A stretch of 21,319 bases of DNA from JBEIJQ01 sp040380145 (GCA_040380145.1 JBEIJQ010000038.1:1-21319); one strand, 5' to 3'. Counted from the first letter of the stretch, positions 1-7,130 are shown. The notes: generated from the sequence alone by a model not told the origin. Translations and numbers: made by a program.

Positions 1-975
1 GATTTCGGAGTTGGAGGTATCTTTTTGCAGCGTGTTGTAGATGATGGTGTAATCTTCCTCCACGTTTTCTTTTTGGAGGATCACCGTGTCCACGCCGGTG
101 TTGACGATCTGACGGATGTTGGCTTCGTCGAGCACGGTGTCCCGTTCGAGGATGACCTCGTTGCGCTCGATGGAGACGACCTCCCCGGTATCTTCGTCCA
201 CGAAGTCTTCGACCCAGGTGCGGAGCACACGGGCGGCCAGCACACGGCCCACGCAGTCGCCCAGATTGGCTTCTGTGGCTTGGATCTCATCGGCCAATCC
301 GAAGAGGTTGAGGATCTGGCGGTCGGTATCGAACCCGATGGCACGCAGGAGCGTGGTAACGGGGAATTTCTTTTTGCGGTCGATGTACGCGTACATGACC
401 TGGTTGATATCGGTGGCGAATTCCATCCAGGCTCCCTTGAAGGGGATGACGCGGGCGGAATAGATACGCGTTCCGTTGGGGTGCATGCTCTGACCGAAAA
501 ACACGCCGGGCGATCGGTGCAACTGGGAGACGACGACGCGTTCGGCCCCGTTGACCACGAAGGTTCCTTTGGGGGTCATATAGGGCAGGTTGCCCAAGAA
601 AACGTCCTGCACAATGGTCTTGAAGTCAACGTGTTCTTCGTCGTTGCAGGACAGTCGGAGTTTGGCTTTGAGGGGGACGTTGTAGGTGAGTCCGCGCTCC
701 ACGCATTCGTCGATGGTGTAGCGGGGCGGATCGATGTAGTAGTCCAAGAATTCGAGGGTGAAAATGTTCCGCGTGTCGGAAATCGGGAAATTTTCCTGGA
801 ACACTTTGTAAAGTCCCTCGTTCACCCGGTTGTCGGGCGTGGTTTCGAGTTGGAAAAACTCGTGGAAAGATTTGAGCTGGATCTCCAAAAAGTCGGGATA
901 TTCCGACTCGTGGCGGATTTTCCCGAAATTGAACCGTTCCGGAGTGCCGTTCGGCAGGGAAATGGATGTTGCCAT
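1..975 (-). CDS. rpoB: RNA polymerase beta subunit, N-terminal part (runs off window)
   Basis: This is the first 325 codons of RpoB, the beta subunit of RNA polymerase, which forms one side of the active-site cleft. The ATG is at 975 and the frame stays open to base 1, so the rest of the gene lies outside the window. The translation starts MATSISLPNGTPERFNFGKI. Residues 143-160 carry the signature GAERVVVSQLHRSPGVFF, which matches the conserved beta-subunit segment GTERVIVSQLHRSPGVFF, followed by the IPFKGAW and IDRKKKFPVT segments of the same family. It is the last gene visible in the secE-nusG-rplKAJL-rpoB order. A strong hairpin lies in the 156-bp gap from rplL, so it is probably co-transcribed with rplL but may be adjusted separately. 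No Shine-Dalgarno sequence is obvious, as is usual in Bacteroidota. Confidence 0.97.
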   Translation of the reverse strand, partial: MATSISLPNGTPERFNFGKIRHESEYPDFLEIQLKSFHEFFQLETTPDNRVNEGLYKVFQENFPISDTRNIFTLEFLDYYIDPPRYTIDECVERGLTYNVPLKAKLRLSCNDEEHVDFKTIVQDVFLGNLPYMTPKGTFVVNGAERVVVSQLHRSPGVFFGQSMHPNGTRIYSARVIPFKGAWMEFATDINQVMYAYIDRKKKFPVTTLLRAIGFDTDRQILNLFGLADEIQATEANLGDCVGRVLAARVLRTWVEDFVDEDTGEVVSIERNEVILERDTVLDEANIRQIVNTGVDTVILQKENVEEDYTIIYNTLQKDTSNSEI

Positions 976-1031
976 CAACTGTTGGTTTTGAAAAATAAGG
1001 AGTTCCTACTGTTTTTTCACAGACAGCCAAA

Positions 1032-1058
1032 GGCTTAACCGCGGTATGCGGTTAAGCC
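1032..1058 (-). promoter_or_regulatory. Strong hairpin between rplL and rpoB
   Basis: A perfect 11-bp inverted repeat (GGCTTAACCGC, 5-base loop GGTAT, GCGGTTAAGCC) sits in the rplL-rpoB gap. A partly paired outer stem (gacag at 1022-1026 with ctgtc at 1063-1067) can extend it. On the transcribed strand it is not followed by a T-run, so it is not a standard intrinsic terminator. In E. coli the same gap holds an attenuator and an RNase III cleavage site. An equivalent role here is inferred from position. Confidence 0.6.
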
Positions 1059-1131
1059 TGCGCTGTCAGAGGGTATTTGGCACCTGTACCGTATGCAATG
1101 GCTTGGTCTGCAAATCGCCCTCGGGGTGTTA

Positions 1132-1515
1132 TCACTTGATCTCGATGACGGCCCCAGCTTCGGTAAGGGCTTTGGCGAGGGCATCAGCCTCTTCGCGGGA
1201 AACGCCCTGCTTCACCGGTTGGGGAGCGCCGTCCACGAGGTCTTTCGCTTCTTTGAGGCCGAGGCCCAAGAGGTTTTTGACTTCTTTGACGACGTTGAGC
1301 TTTTGGGCACCACCGTCTTTGAGGATCACGTCGAAAGACGTTTGGACTGCGGCGGCCGGAGCGCCGTCACCACCACCGGCGGGCATGGCCACGGCGACCG
1401 CAGCTGCGGCGGCCGGCTCGATGCCGTACTCGTCTTTCATGATTTTGGCCAACTCGTTCACCTCTTTGACGGTGAGATTGACCAGCTGTTCTGCAAGGGA
1501 ATTCAAATCTGCCAT
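1132..1515 (-). CDS. rplL: Ribosomal protein bL12 (L7/L12)
   Basis: This is the L7/L12 stalk protein, present in several copies per ribosome and needed to recruit and activate the translational GTPases such as EF-Tu, which is encoded upstream in the same operon. The length of 127 residues is normal. The N-terminal dimerisation domain (about residues 1-33, LAEQLVNLTVKEVNELAKIM) is followed by an Ala/Gly-rich hinge (about 34-55). The globular C-terminal domain contains the hallmark stretch VVKEVKNLLGLGLKEAKDLVDGAP. The gene follows rplJ after a 120-bp gap, in the usual order. That gap has only weak hairpin potential and no recognisable promoter, so expression as part of the operon is likely. 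Confidence 0.98.
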   Translation of the reverse strand: MADLNSLAEQLVNLTVKEVNELAKIMKDEYGIEPAAAAAVAVAMPAGGGDGAPAAAVQTSFDVILKDGGAQKLNVVKEVKNLLGLGLKEAKDLVDGAPQPVKQGVSREEADALAKALTEAGAVIEIK

Positions 1516-1635
1516 GACGACAACTGTTTAAGGGATTTGGAAAAAAGATTTCGCACTGCAAAACCAGAGTGCTATGATGGTGGAAGCCGAAACGGGGGGG
1601 CAAAGTCCGATCGATGGACAATGCCGGAATAGTTC

Positions 1636-2166
1636 TTACTGGCCGCGTTCCTCGAGCGCCTTGACGAGGCCGGCGAGGGTATGGCCACCGGACTGCAGGG
1701 CGCCGATGACGTTGCGGGCCGGGGATTGGAGCAGGCCAAGGAGTTCGCCCAAAAGCTCGTGCTTGGACTTGAGCTTGGTCAGGTTGTCCAATTGCTCTTC
1801 GCCGAGGAACACCGCGCCGTCCACATAAGCGGCCTTGAAGTGCGGGCGATCCGTTTCGTTTTTGGAGCGGAATGCCTTGATCAACTTGGCCGGGTGGTTG
1901 CCGACTTCCGCAAAAAGGAAAGCGGAGGGGCCGTGCAGTGCGGAGAAGAGTTCTTGGTAGCGGCCTTCGTCCAGATCTTGGAGCGCTTTGCGCACCAAGG
2001 TATTTTTGAGGACGCGCATCTCGATGCCCTGATCATTACAGGTGCGGCGGAGCTTATTGGTTTTTTCCACGGTCATCGTGGAGCAATCGGTCACGTAAAA
2101 AACCGTGGACTCGGAGAAAACATCCTTGAGCTCGTCAAGGAGTTCGGTTTTTTCTTGCTTGTTCAT
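1636..2166 (-). CDS. rplJ: Ribosomal protein uL10
   Basis: This is L10, the base of the ribosomal stalk: it binds 23S rRNA near the GTPase centre and carries the L7/L12 dimers on its C-terminal helix. At 176 residues it has the normal length. The N-terminal rRNA-binding domain includes FYVTDCSTMTVEKTNKLRR and the family motif EMRVLKNTLVRKAL (about residues 49-62). The C-terminal helical part (LGLLQSPARNVIGALQSGG...LVKALEERG) matches the stalk-binding end. The ATG is at 2166, only 50 bp after rplA. In other bacteria the L10-L12 complex represses its own leader mRNA. No obvious leader structure stands out in the short rplA-rplJ gap here. Confidence 0.97.
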   Translation of the reverse strand: MNKQEKTELLDELKDVFSESTVFYVTDCSTMTVEKTNKLRRTCNDQGIEMRVLKNTLVRKALQDLDEGRYQELFSALHGPSAFLFAEVGNHPAKLIKAFRSKNETDRPHFKAAYVDGAVFLGEEQLDNLTKLKSKHELLGELLGLLQSPARNVIGALQSGGHTLAGLVKALEERGQ

Positions 2167-2216
2167 ACCGGAACGAGATTATGAGGGGGCCTGGAAGCCG
2201 GGATAGACGAAAAAGG

Positions 2217-2909
2217 TTACTTCACGATTTTGGGATCGACCGGCACGCCAGGGCTCATCGTCGAGGCGACCGTGATGCTGCGCACATAGGTGCCTTTGGC
2301 AGTGGCCGGCTTCAAGCGTTGCAGGGTGCTGAGCAGTTCCATGCAGTTTTCTTCGAGTTTTTTGGGCTCAAAAGAAATGCGTCCGATGGAATTGTGCACG
2401 ATGCCGAACTTGTCGACGCGGAAAGCGATCTTGCCTTTTTTCACGTCCTCCACGGCGGAGCGCACATCAGCGGTGACAGTGCCCGTTTTGGGGTTGGGCA
2501 TCAGGTTGCGCGGACCGAGCACACGGCCCAATTTGCCGACTTGGGCCATCACATTGGGGGTGGCGATCACCACATCCACATCGGTCCAGCCGTCGAGCAC
2601 TTTTTGGATATACTCGTCGAGTCCGACAAAATCGGCTCCGGCAGCTCTGGCCTCTTCTTCTTTGTCGGGGGTACAAAATACCAAGACTTTTTTGACCTTG
2701 CCCGTTCCGTTGGGGAGGGTCACCGTGCCGCGGAGGGCTTGGTCGGGTTTGCGCGGATCCAATCCGAGACGCACGTGCACATCGACAGAGGCGTTGAATT
2801 TCGCCGTGTTGATCTGCTTGAGGAGCTGCATGGCCTCGAGAAGGCCGTACACTTTTCCGGGTTCCACCTTGTCGTTGACGGCGGCCCGTTTTTTGGTTAC
2901 TCTTGCCAT
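2217..2909 (-). CDS. rplA: Ribosomal protein uL1
   Basis: This is L1, which binds 23S rRNA helices at the E-site side and forms the mobile L1 stalk. It is also a known translational repressor of the rplK-rplA mRNA in other bacteria. The start is ATG at 2909 (MARVTKKRAAVNDKVEPGKV), giving 230 residues, the normal length; the frame is open further upstream but that extension overlaps rplK and is not conserved. Typical segments are VDVHVRLGLDPRKPDQALRG, the middle-domain run GRVLGPRNLMPNPKTGTVT, and the C-terminal GTYVRSITVASTMSPGVPVD. It lies 44 bp downstream of rplK. Confidence 0.98.
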   Translation of the reverse strand: MARVTKKRAAVNDKVEPGKVYGLLEAMQLLKQINTAKFNASVDVHVRLGLDPRKPDQALRGTVTLPNGTGKVKKVLVFCTPDKEEEARAAGADFVGLDEYIQKVLDGWTDVDVVIATPNVMAQVGKLGRVLGPRNLMPNPKTGTVTADVRSAVEDVKKGKIAFRVDKFGIVHNSIGRISFEPKKLEENCMELLSTLQRLKPATAKGTYVRSITVASTMSPGVPVDPKIVK

Positions 2910-2953
2910 AAAAAGGGTTTGATTGTGCTTAAAGCGTGAACCGAAATGGCGCT

Positions 2954-3397
2954 TTATTGCCCCGAGGGGGGAGTACCTTGCACCGTAATGCCCATGCTGC
3001 GAGCGGTACCAGCGACCATCTGCATCGCCGCTTCGGCGGTAAAGCAGTTGAGGTCTTGCATCTTGCTTTCGGCGATGGTGCGCACTTGGTCCCAGGTGAC
3101 GCTGCCCACCTTGTTTCGGTTGGGCTGGGCGGATCCGCCTTGGAGTTTGGCCGCTTCCAACAACTGAATGGCAGCAGGGGGAGATTTGACTACAAAATCG
3201 AAGGACTTGTCTGCGTAGACCGAGATCACGACGGGCAGGATCTTGCCCATACGGTCTTGGGTTTCGGCATTGAAACGCTTGCAAAACTCCATGATATTGA
3301 CACCCTTGGAGCCGAGCGCGGGCCCGATGGGGGGAGCAGGGTTGGCTTGTCCACCCTTGGCTTGCAGCTTGATCATTACCGTAACTTCCTTGGCCAT
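2954..3397 (-). CDS. rplK: Ribosomal protein uL11
   Basis: This is L11, which binds the GTPase-associated centre of 23S rRNA and takes part in factor binding and in ribosome-dependent stringent signalling. It has 147 residues, close to the usual 141-147. The N-terminal domain shows the conserved Pro-rich segment GGQANPAPPIGPALGSKGVN (about residues 15-34) and the rRNA-binding C-terminal domain runs from about residue 70 to the end, with TVQGTP at the terminus. ATG is at 3397, 54 bp after nusG. The short gap contains only a 5-bp GC hairpin (GCCCC/GGGGC). Confidence 0.98.
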   Translation of the reverse strand: MAKEVTVMIKLQAKGGQANPAPPIGPALGSKGVNIMEFCKRFNAETQDRMGKILPVVISVYADKSFDFVVKSPPAAIQLLEAAKLQGGSAQPNRNKVGSVTWDQVRTIAESKMQDLNCFTAEAAMQMVAGTARSMGITVQGTPPSGQ

Positions 3398-3451
3398 AAT
3401 GCTGATGTTTGGTGCCCCGGAGAAAAAATGGGGCGGGTATTGGAAAATGGA

Positions 3452-3997
3452 TTATTGTTTTTCTACTTGGATGAAGTTCAGTTCGACTTCGGTGCCGCGC
3501 CCAAAGATCTTGACGATCACTTTGAGCTTTTTCCTTTCGTCGTTGACTTCTTGGATGGTGCCGATGAAATCGTTGAAAGGACCGTCCACGATTTTGACCG
3601 TTTCACCCACGATAAAGGGTTCGATCAAGGTTTCGCCGGCCTCGCTCGAGGCGTCGAGTTTGCCGAGGATGCGGTTTACCTCGGCGATTTTCATCGGGGT
3701 GGGGTTTTGATGCCCCAAGAAATGCATCACATCCTTGACTCCTTGGACGGTGCTGATGATGTCGGGATTGAGCAGACGCGCTTCGGCCTCCACCAGCAGA
3801 TAGCCGGGGAGAAGGTTGCGCTCGGAGATCACCTTTTTGCCGTTTCGAATCTTGTAGATCTTCTCCGTCGGGACGATCACCTGCACGATGATCTCCTTCC
3901 ATCCGTTGGCCTCGATTTCTTTGTCCAAACGCTCTTTGATTTTCCGCTCTTTGTTGGAAATCACGCGCAGGCAGTACCACTTTTTGTCCTCAGCCAT
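3452..3997 (-). CDS. nusG: Transcription antitermination/elongation factor NusG
   Basis: NusG binds RNA polymerase at the clamp and couples it to Rho or to the ribosome. The 181 residues are standard. The N-terminal NGN domain starts MAEDKKWYCLRVISNKERKI and contains the polymerase-contact segment NLLPGYLLVEAE followed by VQGVKDVMHFLG. The C-terminal KOW domain (about residues 125-181) has the typical start FIVGETVKIVDGPFNDFIGTI. It sits between secE and rplK, as in nearly all bacteria. The ATG at 3997 lies 39 bp after the secE stop. Confidence 0.98.
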   Translation of the reverse strand: MAEDKKWYCLRVISNKERKIKERLDKEIEANGWKEIIVQVIVPTEKIYKIRNGKKVISERNLLPGYLLVEAEARLLNPDIISTVQGVKDVMHFLGHQNPTPMKIAEVNRILGKLDASSEAGETLIEPFIVGETVKIVDGPFNDFIGTIQEVNDERKKLKVIVKIFGRGTEVELNFIQVEKQ

Positions 3998-4036
3998 GAT
4001 GGGAAGCCGGTTGGGCGAAATAAAAGATGAACCGAA

Positions 4037-4228
4037 TTAACGATAGATGAGGTTGCTGAACAAGAAGTTGATCGTACCGTCCATGAAAAGGACGACGAGC
4101 GCAATCACCACACTGGCCGTGATGACCAGCCCCGTGGTACTGAGCAACTCCTGCCACGTAGGCCACGAAAATTGCTTGTCGGTCAACCGACTGAAGCTGG
4201 AACTGATAAAGGACTTGATGCTGTTCAT
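4037..4228 (-). CDS. secE: Preprotein translocase subunit SecE
   Basis: SecE is the clamp subunit of the SecYEG protein-export channel in the inner membrane. I chose the ATG at 4228, giving 63 residues (MNSIKSFISSSFSRLTDKQF...), because a longer in-frame extension to 4282 would run into the tRNA-Trp gene. The short single-span form is usual in Bacteroidota. The conserved amphipathic motif WPTWQEL (residues 22-28) precedes one membrane segment of about 20 residues (TGLVITASVVIALVVLFM). It lies between tRNA-Trp and nusG. Confidence 0.95.
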   Translation of the reverse strand: MNSIKSFISSSFSRLTDKQFSWPTWQELLSTTGLVITASVVIALVVLFMDGTINFLFSNLIYR

Positions 4229-4252
4229 TTGGCAAAAGCGTAATGAAATGAG

Positions 4253-4323
4253 CAGGGGCAGCCAGATTCGAACTGACATCAACGGTTTTGGAGACCGCTA
4301 TTCTACCCTTGAACTATGCCCCT
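4253..4323 (-). tRNA. tRNA-Trp (anticodon CCA)
   Basis: On the minus strand the 71-base gene folds with acceptor AGGGGCA/TGCCCCT, a D-arm and a T-arm with the GTTCGAATC loop. The anticodon loop CTCCAAA reads CCA, specific for UGG. The discriminator is G, as expected for bacterial tRNA-Trp. CCA is not encoded. It lies between tuf and secE and must be cut out of the operon transcript. Confidence 0.95.
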
Positions 4324-4359
4324 GAAAAGCCGCTGGGGGCCGATTTCTTAGACGGTTGA

Positions 4360-4382
4360 GCATCCTGGGGTTGCCAGGATGC
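4360..4382 (-). promoter_or_regulatory. Hairpin between tuf and tRNA-Trp
   Basis: A perfect 9-bp stem (GCATCCTGG, loop GGTTG, CCAGGATGC) lies 23 bases after the tuf stop codon. No T-run follows it on the transcribed strand, so strong termination is not expected. It could mark the 3' end of processed tuf mRNA or reduce read-through into tRNA-Trp and secE. That role is inferred from position and structure. Confidence 0.5.
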
Positions 4383-4405
4383 CCAAGTTGTCCAAAAGAG
4401 GAAGT

Positions 4406-5584
4406 TTATGCGATGATTTCGGTCACCTGACCGGCGCCCACGGTACGGCCACCTTCACGGATAGCGAAACGAAGGCCTTTTTCCATGGCGATCGGGCTGA
4501 TCAGTTCCACTTCGAGGGTCACGTTGTCGCCCGGCGACACCATCTCCACACCGGCGGGCAGGGTGATGTTGCCCGTCATGTCGGTGGTACGGAAATAGAA
4601 CTGGGGCTTGTAACCGTTGAAGAAGGGCTTGTGACGGCCGCCTTCTTTTTGGGAAAGCACGTACACTTCGCACTTGAACTTGAGGTGGGGCTTCACGGAA
4701 CCGGGCTTGCAGATGACCATGCCGCGCTTGATGGCGGTCTTGTCGACGCCACGGAGGAGGAGACCGGCGTTGTCGCCGGCTTCGCCGCGATCGAGAAGCT
4801 TGCGGAACATTTCCACGCCCGTCACGGTGGACTTCAACTGGGCACCGAGGCCGAGGATCTCGACTTCTTCGCCGACCTTGATCACACCGCGTTCGATCTT
4901 ACCCGTGGCCACCGTACCGCGACCGGTGATGGTGAACACGTCTTCGACCGGCATCAGGAAGGGCTTGTCCACTTCGCGGACCGGTTCGGGGATCTGTTCG
5001 TCCACAGCGGCCATGAGCTCATGGATGCAGGACTCATCGGATCCGTCGAGGGCCTTCAGAGCAGAGCCTTTGATCACAGCGGCGTTGTCGCCGTCGAATT
5101 TATAGAGGCTGAGCAGTTCGCGGACTTCCATTTCCACGAGCTCGAGCATTTCCGGGTCTTCGACCAAGTCCACTTTGTTCATGAACACCACGATCTTGGG
5201 TACGCCGACCTGGCGGGCGAGCAGGATGTGCTCGCGAGTCTGCGGCATCGGACCGTCGGTAGCGGCCACCACCAAGATGGCGCCGTCCATTTGCGCGGCA
5301 CCCGTGACCATGTTCTTCACATAGTCGGCGTGGCCCGGACAGTCCACGTGGGCATAGTGACGCTTTTCCGTCTCATATTCCACGTGCGCGGTATTGATCG
5401 TGATACCGCGCTCTTTTTCTTCGGGAGCGGCGTCGATCGAATCATAATCCTTTTTCGCGGCGAGGCCTTTCTTCGAAAGCACGGACGTGATGGCCGCGGT
5501 CAAAGTGGTCTTGCCATGGTCAACGTGACCGATAGTACCCACGTTCACGTGAGGTTTGGATCTAACGAACGTTTCCTTCGCCAT
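4406..5584 (-). CDS. tuf: Elongation factor Tu
   Basis: EF-Tu is the GTPase that delivers aminoacyl-tRNA to the ribosome. The 392 residues are full length. The G domain carries the P-loop GHVDHGKT (residues 19-26), the switch I segment EEKERGITIN (about 55-64), DCPGH (81-85) and NKVD (136-139). Domains 2 and 3 follow, with the C-terminal segment RFAIREGGRTVGAGQVTEI. The upstream neighbours are four tRNA genes in the same order as the E. coli thrU-tyrU-glyT-thrT-tufB operon, and downstream is tRNA-Trp. A 59-base AT-rich leader separates the ATG from the last tRNA; no promoter of the TAnnTTTG type is visible there, so expression probably comes from the promoter at 6174-6202. Confidence 0.99.
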   Translation of the reverse strand: MAKETFVRSKPHVNVGTIGHVDHGKTTLTAAITSVLSKKGLAAKKDYDSIDAAPEEKERGITINTAHVEYETEKRHYAHVDCPGHADYVKNMVTGAAQMDGAILVVAATDGPMPQTREHILLARQVGVPKIVVFMNKVDLVEDPEMLELVEMEVRELLSLYKFDGDNAAVIKGSALKALDGSDESCIHELMAAVDEQIPEPVREVDKPFLMPVEDVFTITGRGTVATGKIERGVIKVGEEVEILGLGAQLKSTVTGVEMFRKLLDRGEAGDNAGLLLRGVDKTAIKRGMVICKPGSVKPHLKFKCEVYVLSQKEGGRHKPFFNGYKPQFYFRTTDMTGNITLPAGVEMVSPGDNVTLEVELISPIAMEKGLRFAIREGGRTVGAGQVTEIIA

Positions 5585-5646
5585 TTTAGTAAAAGTGTAA
5601 GGTTTAAAAAAAAATGCAATTAAAAAAATAAGTCGTGAGACTATGG

Positions 5647-5718
<72 letters not shown>

Positions 5719-5782
5719 ATTGCGCCGGTTGGGGAACGGATTCCCGTAAACGAGATCGTGCCCAACCGGTTGCTCTTTTGAG

Positions 5783-5855
5783 AGCGGGAGACGAGGTTCG
5801 AACCCGCGACCTACAGCTTGGAAGGCTGTCGCTCTACCAACTGAGCTACTCCCGC
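5783..5855 (-). tRNA. tRNA-Gly (anticodon TCC)
   Basis: The minus-strand gene has acceptor GCGGGAG/CTCCCGC, anticodon stem ACAGC/GCTGT and loop CTTCCAA, giving anticodon TCC (Gly, GGA/GGG). The discriminator is T, which is usual for bacterial tRNA-Gly. CCA is not encoded. It is the third of four tRNAs ahead of tuf. Confidence 0.96.
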
Positions 5856-5886
5856 GTGAAACCAGATTGCCTTCAACAAGCAAAAG

Positions 5887-5969
5887 TGGGGGTGGTAGGA
5901 TTCGAACCTACTCAGCTAAAAGCACCAGATTTACAGTCTGGCCCGGCTCGCCATCTCCGGAGCACCCCC
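5887..5969 (-). tRNA. tRNA-Tyr (anticodon GTA)
   Basis: This is a long-variable-arm (class II) tRNA of 83 bases on the minus strand. The acceptor is GGGGGTG/CACCCCC, the anticodon stem CCAGA/TCTGG and the loop CTGTAAA, giving anticodon GTA (Tyr). The discriminator is A. CCA is not encoded. The variable arm (TGCTTTTAGCTGA) is of the size expected for bacterial tRNA-Tyr. Confidence 0.96.
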
Positions 5970-5983
5970 TTCATACTTAATAG

Positions 5984-6056
5984 AGCCAGCGAAGGGACTC
6001 GAACCCGCGACCGGCTGATTACAAATCAGCTGCTCTACCAACTGAGCTACGCTGGC
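5984..6056 (-). tRNA. tRNA-Thr (anticodon TGT)
   Basis: The minus-strand gene has acceptor GCCAGCG/CGCTGGC, anticodon stem GCTGA/TCAGC and loop TTTGTAA, giving anticodon TGT (Thr, ACA/ACG). The discriminator is T and CCA is not encoded. It is the first gene of the tRNA-tuf operon, about 110 bases after the predicted transcription start. Confidence 0.96.
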
Positions 6057-6173
6057 CTGCTGTGGCCGCCAGGAGTCGAAACAACTGACTTGGCTGGCTG
6101 ATTTCAATGCGATTCAACTGTAAAAGAACGTTTTGCAACTTCTAAGGGCATACCCCTCTCTCGAAAGCGCACG

Positions 6174-6202
6174 CAAATATAGGGACTTTTTTTTCCCGCA
6201 AA
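6174..6202 (-). promoter_or_regulatory. Promoter of the tRNA-tuf-ribosomal protein operon
   Basis: Read on the minus strand, TTTG (6202-6199) is followed after 17 bases by TATATTTG (6181-6174). This fits the Bacteroidota housekeeping consensus TTTG...TAnnTTTG. It lies just downstream of the hpf terminator and about 120 bp upstream of tRNA-Thr(TGT). No equally good match is present in any gap from here to rpoB, so it probably drives the whole run of genes. The leader from about 6166 to 6057 has no gene. Confidence 0.75.
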
Positions 6203-6221
6203 TAAATTTCCCTGAATTTTG

Positions 6222-6259
6222 AAAAAAAAAGTGCGGGCCGAGGAAATTTCGGCCCGCAC
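6222..6259 (-). terminator. Rho-independent terminator of hpf
   Basis: A perfect 11-bp GC-rich stem (GTGCGGGCCGA at 6231-6241 with TCGGCCCGCAC at 6249-6259) has a 7-base loop. On the minus strand it is followed directly by nine T residues (6230-6222). It lies 107 bases beyond the hpf stop and insulates hpf from the tRNA-tuf promoter. The rest of the 310-bp hpf-to-tRNA gap contains no gene. Confidence 0.92.
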
Positions 6260-6366
6260 CAAGCAAGGGAAAATGCCCAACGACCAAGATGGGCGCTTCT
6301 TGTAAAAGTCAAATACATCCGCGCGCCTTCAAAGCACGCCCATTACATTATAAGGTGACAAAAAGT

Positions 6367-6708
6367 TCAGGTCGAAAAAAGCGGGTGGATTCCGGTGGCA
6401 GCAGGCAATGCGACAGTGCGGTTTTTGCTCTTGTGACGCACCAACTGCCTGCGCAACGATTCGGACGCAAGACCGACGGCCTCCTCAAAACTCTTGCAAG
6501 TCTGCTTGGCCATCAGCACGGTTCCGGGAAGATTCAACTTGATCTCGGCGATCTTATCCTGTACCTGGCCCGTTTTTTCCAATCGGAGCACCACATCGGC
6601 GTGCAAGATGCGGTCAAAAAAAGTATCCAGTTTGCCCACTTTTCGGTCCACAAAGGACAACAGCTTGGTGTCGGCATCGAAGTGCAACGACTGCGTTTGA
6701 ATGACCAT
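6367..6708 (-). CDS. hpf: Ribosome hibernation-promoting factor (short HPF/RaiA family)
   Basis: The 113-residue protein has the fold pattern of HPF/RaiA (YfiA): beta-strand MVIQTQSLHFDADTKLLSFVDRKVGKLDTFF at the N-terminus, the acidic/hydrophobic strands ADVVLRLEKTG and KIAEIKLNLPGTVLMAKQTC, then the helix SFEEAVGLASESLRRQLVRHKSK that ends in basic residues. These proteins bind the decoding centre of the 30S subunit in starved cells and stop translation. The length fits the short form without the dimerising C-terminal domain. The position next to the tRNA-tuf cluster matches what is seen in many Bacteroidota. It ends at a strong terminator. Upstream lies a 20-bp palindrome that could be a control site. 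The choice between the names hpf and raiA is not settled by the sequence. Confidence 0.9.
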   Translation of the reverse strand: MVIQTQSLHFDADTKLLSFVDRKVGKLDTFFDRILHADVVLRLEKTGQVQDKIAEIKLNLPGTVLMAKQTCKSFEEAVGLASESLRRQLVRHKSKNRTVALPAATGIHPLFST

Positions 6709-6764
6709 ATCGGGACTGTTTAGAAGTTAAAAGATGCAGGTTCCCAAAAAATAAAACTAAATTC

Positions 6765-6784
6765 TGCGAAAAAATTTTTTCGCA
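6765..6784. promoter_or_regulatory. Perfect 20-bp palindrome upstream of hpf
   Basis: TGCGAAAAAATTTTTTCGCA is a complete palindrome with no spacer, centred 67 bp upstream of the hpf ATG. It overlaps a weak minus-strand promoter match, GACTTTTG (6790-6783). With no loop it is better read as a protein-binding site than as a terminator. A second, shorter palindrome AGAGCGCTCT lies at 6804-6813. The function is inferred only. Confidence 0.5.
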
Positions 6785-6920
6785 AAAGTCTAAACGGTTT
6801 TTTAGAGCGCTCTTGGTATTTAACGAATGCAGAAAAGCAAAAGTTCGATATTTTATTGAAAAAAAACAACCGCCCGTACAACTCTTTGGTTTGGGCCCGA
6901 AAAAAAATTGCGGCGGAGCC

Positions 6921-6952
6921 TTGGATAATTCACGGACGGCGCACTATCTTTG
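6921..6952 (+). promoter_or_regulatory. Promoter of tRNA-Val
   Basis: TTG (6921-6923), 21 bases, then TATCTTTG (6945-6952) is a full match to TAnnTTTG. It ends 11 bases before the tRNA-Val 5' end, the expected distance for a start just upstream of the tRNA. Confidence 0.75.
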
Positions 6953-6963
6953 CCACTCCGAAA

Positions 6964-7038
6964 CGAGGCGTAGCTCAGCTGGTTTAGAGCGCTGCTTTCA
7001 CACGGCAGAGGTCACTGGTTCGAATCCAGTCGTCTCGA
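6964..7038 (+). tRNA. tRNA-Val (anticodon CAC)
   Basis: The acceptor CGAGGCG/CGTCTCG (one G-U pair), D-arm GCTC...GAGC, and T-arm ACTGG-TTCGAAT-CCAGT are all intact. The anticodon stem CTGCT/GGCAG holds loop TTCACAC, giving anticodon CAC (Val, GUG). The discriminator is A. CCA is not encoded. It has its own promoter and terminator. Confidence 0.93.
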
Positions 7039-7055
7039 CTGCCTCCAACGGTTCG

Positions 7056-7085
7056 AGCCGTCCCGGTCCCCGGGACGGCTTTTTT
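7056..7085 (+). terminator. Rho-independent terminator after tRNA-Val
   Basis: An 11-bp perfect stem (AGCCGTCCCGG / CCGGGACGGCT) with a 3-base loop is followed by six T residues. It lies 17 bases after the tRNA. Because it precedes tatD by only 45 bp, tatD depends on read-through or on an unseen promoter. Confidence 0.93.
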
Positions 7086-7130
7086 ATTGTCGGGCACCCG
7101 GCCCCGCGCCGCGCCCAAACGGAATGCCCC

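Noticed and set aside
25..1038. Long plus-strand open frame of 337 residues opposite rpoB
   Set aside because: It is a shadow of rpoB on the other strand; the minus-strand frame has a clear RpoB signature. The same applies to the long plus-strand frames opposite rplA, rplK/nusG, tuf, mrdA and rng.
6060..6110. tRNA-like 3' fragment ahead of tRNA-Thr(TGT) (GTTTCGACTC ... GGCGGCCA on the minus strand)
   Set aside because: The T-stem does not pair and no acceptor partner or anticodon arm is found. It could be a decayed tRNA or chance; support is too weak to list.
6813..7130. Upstream extension of tatD to a 363-residue frame
   Set aside because: It runs through tRNA-Val and its terminator; the conserved TatD start is at 7131.
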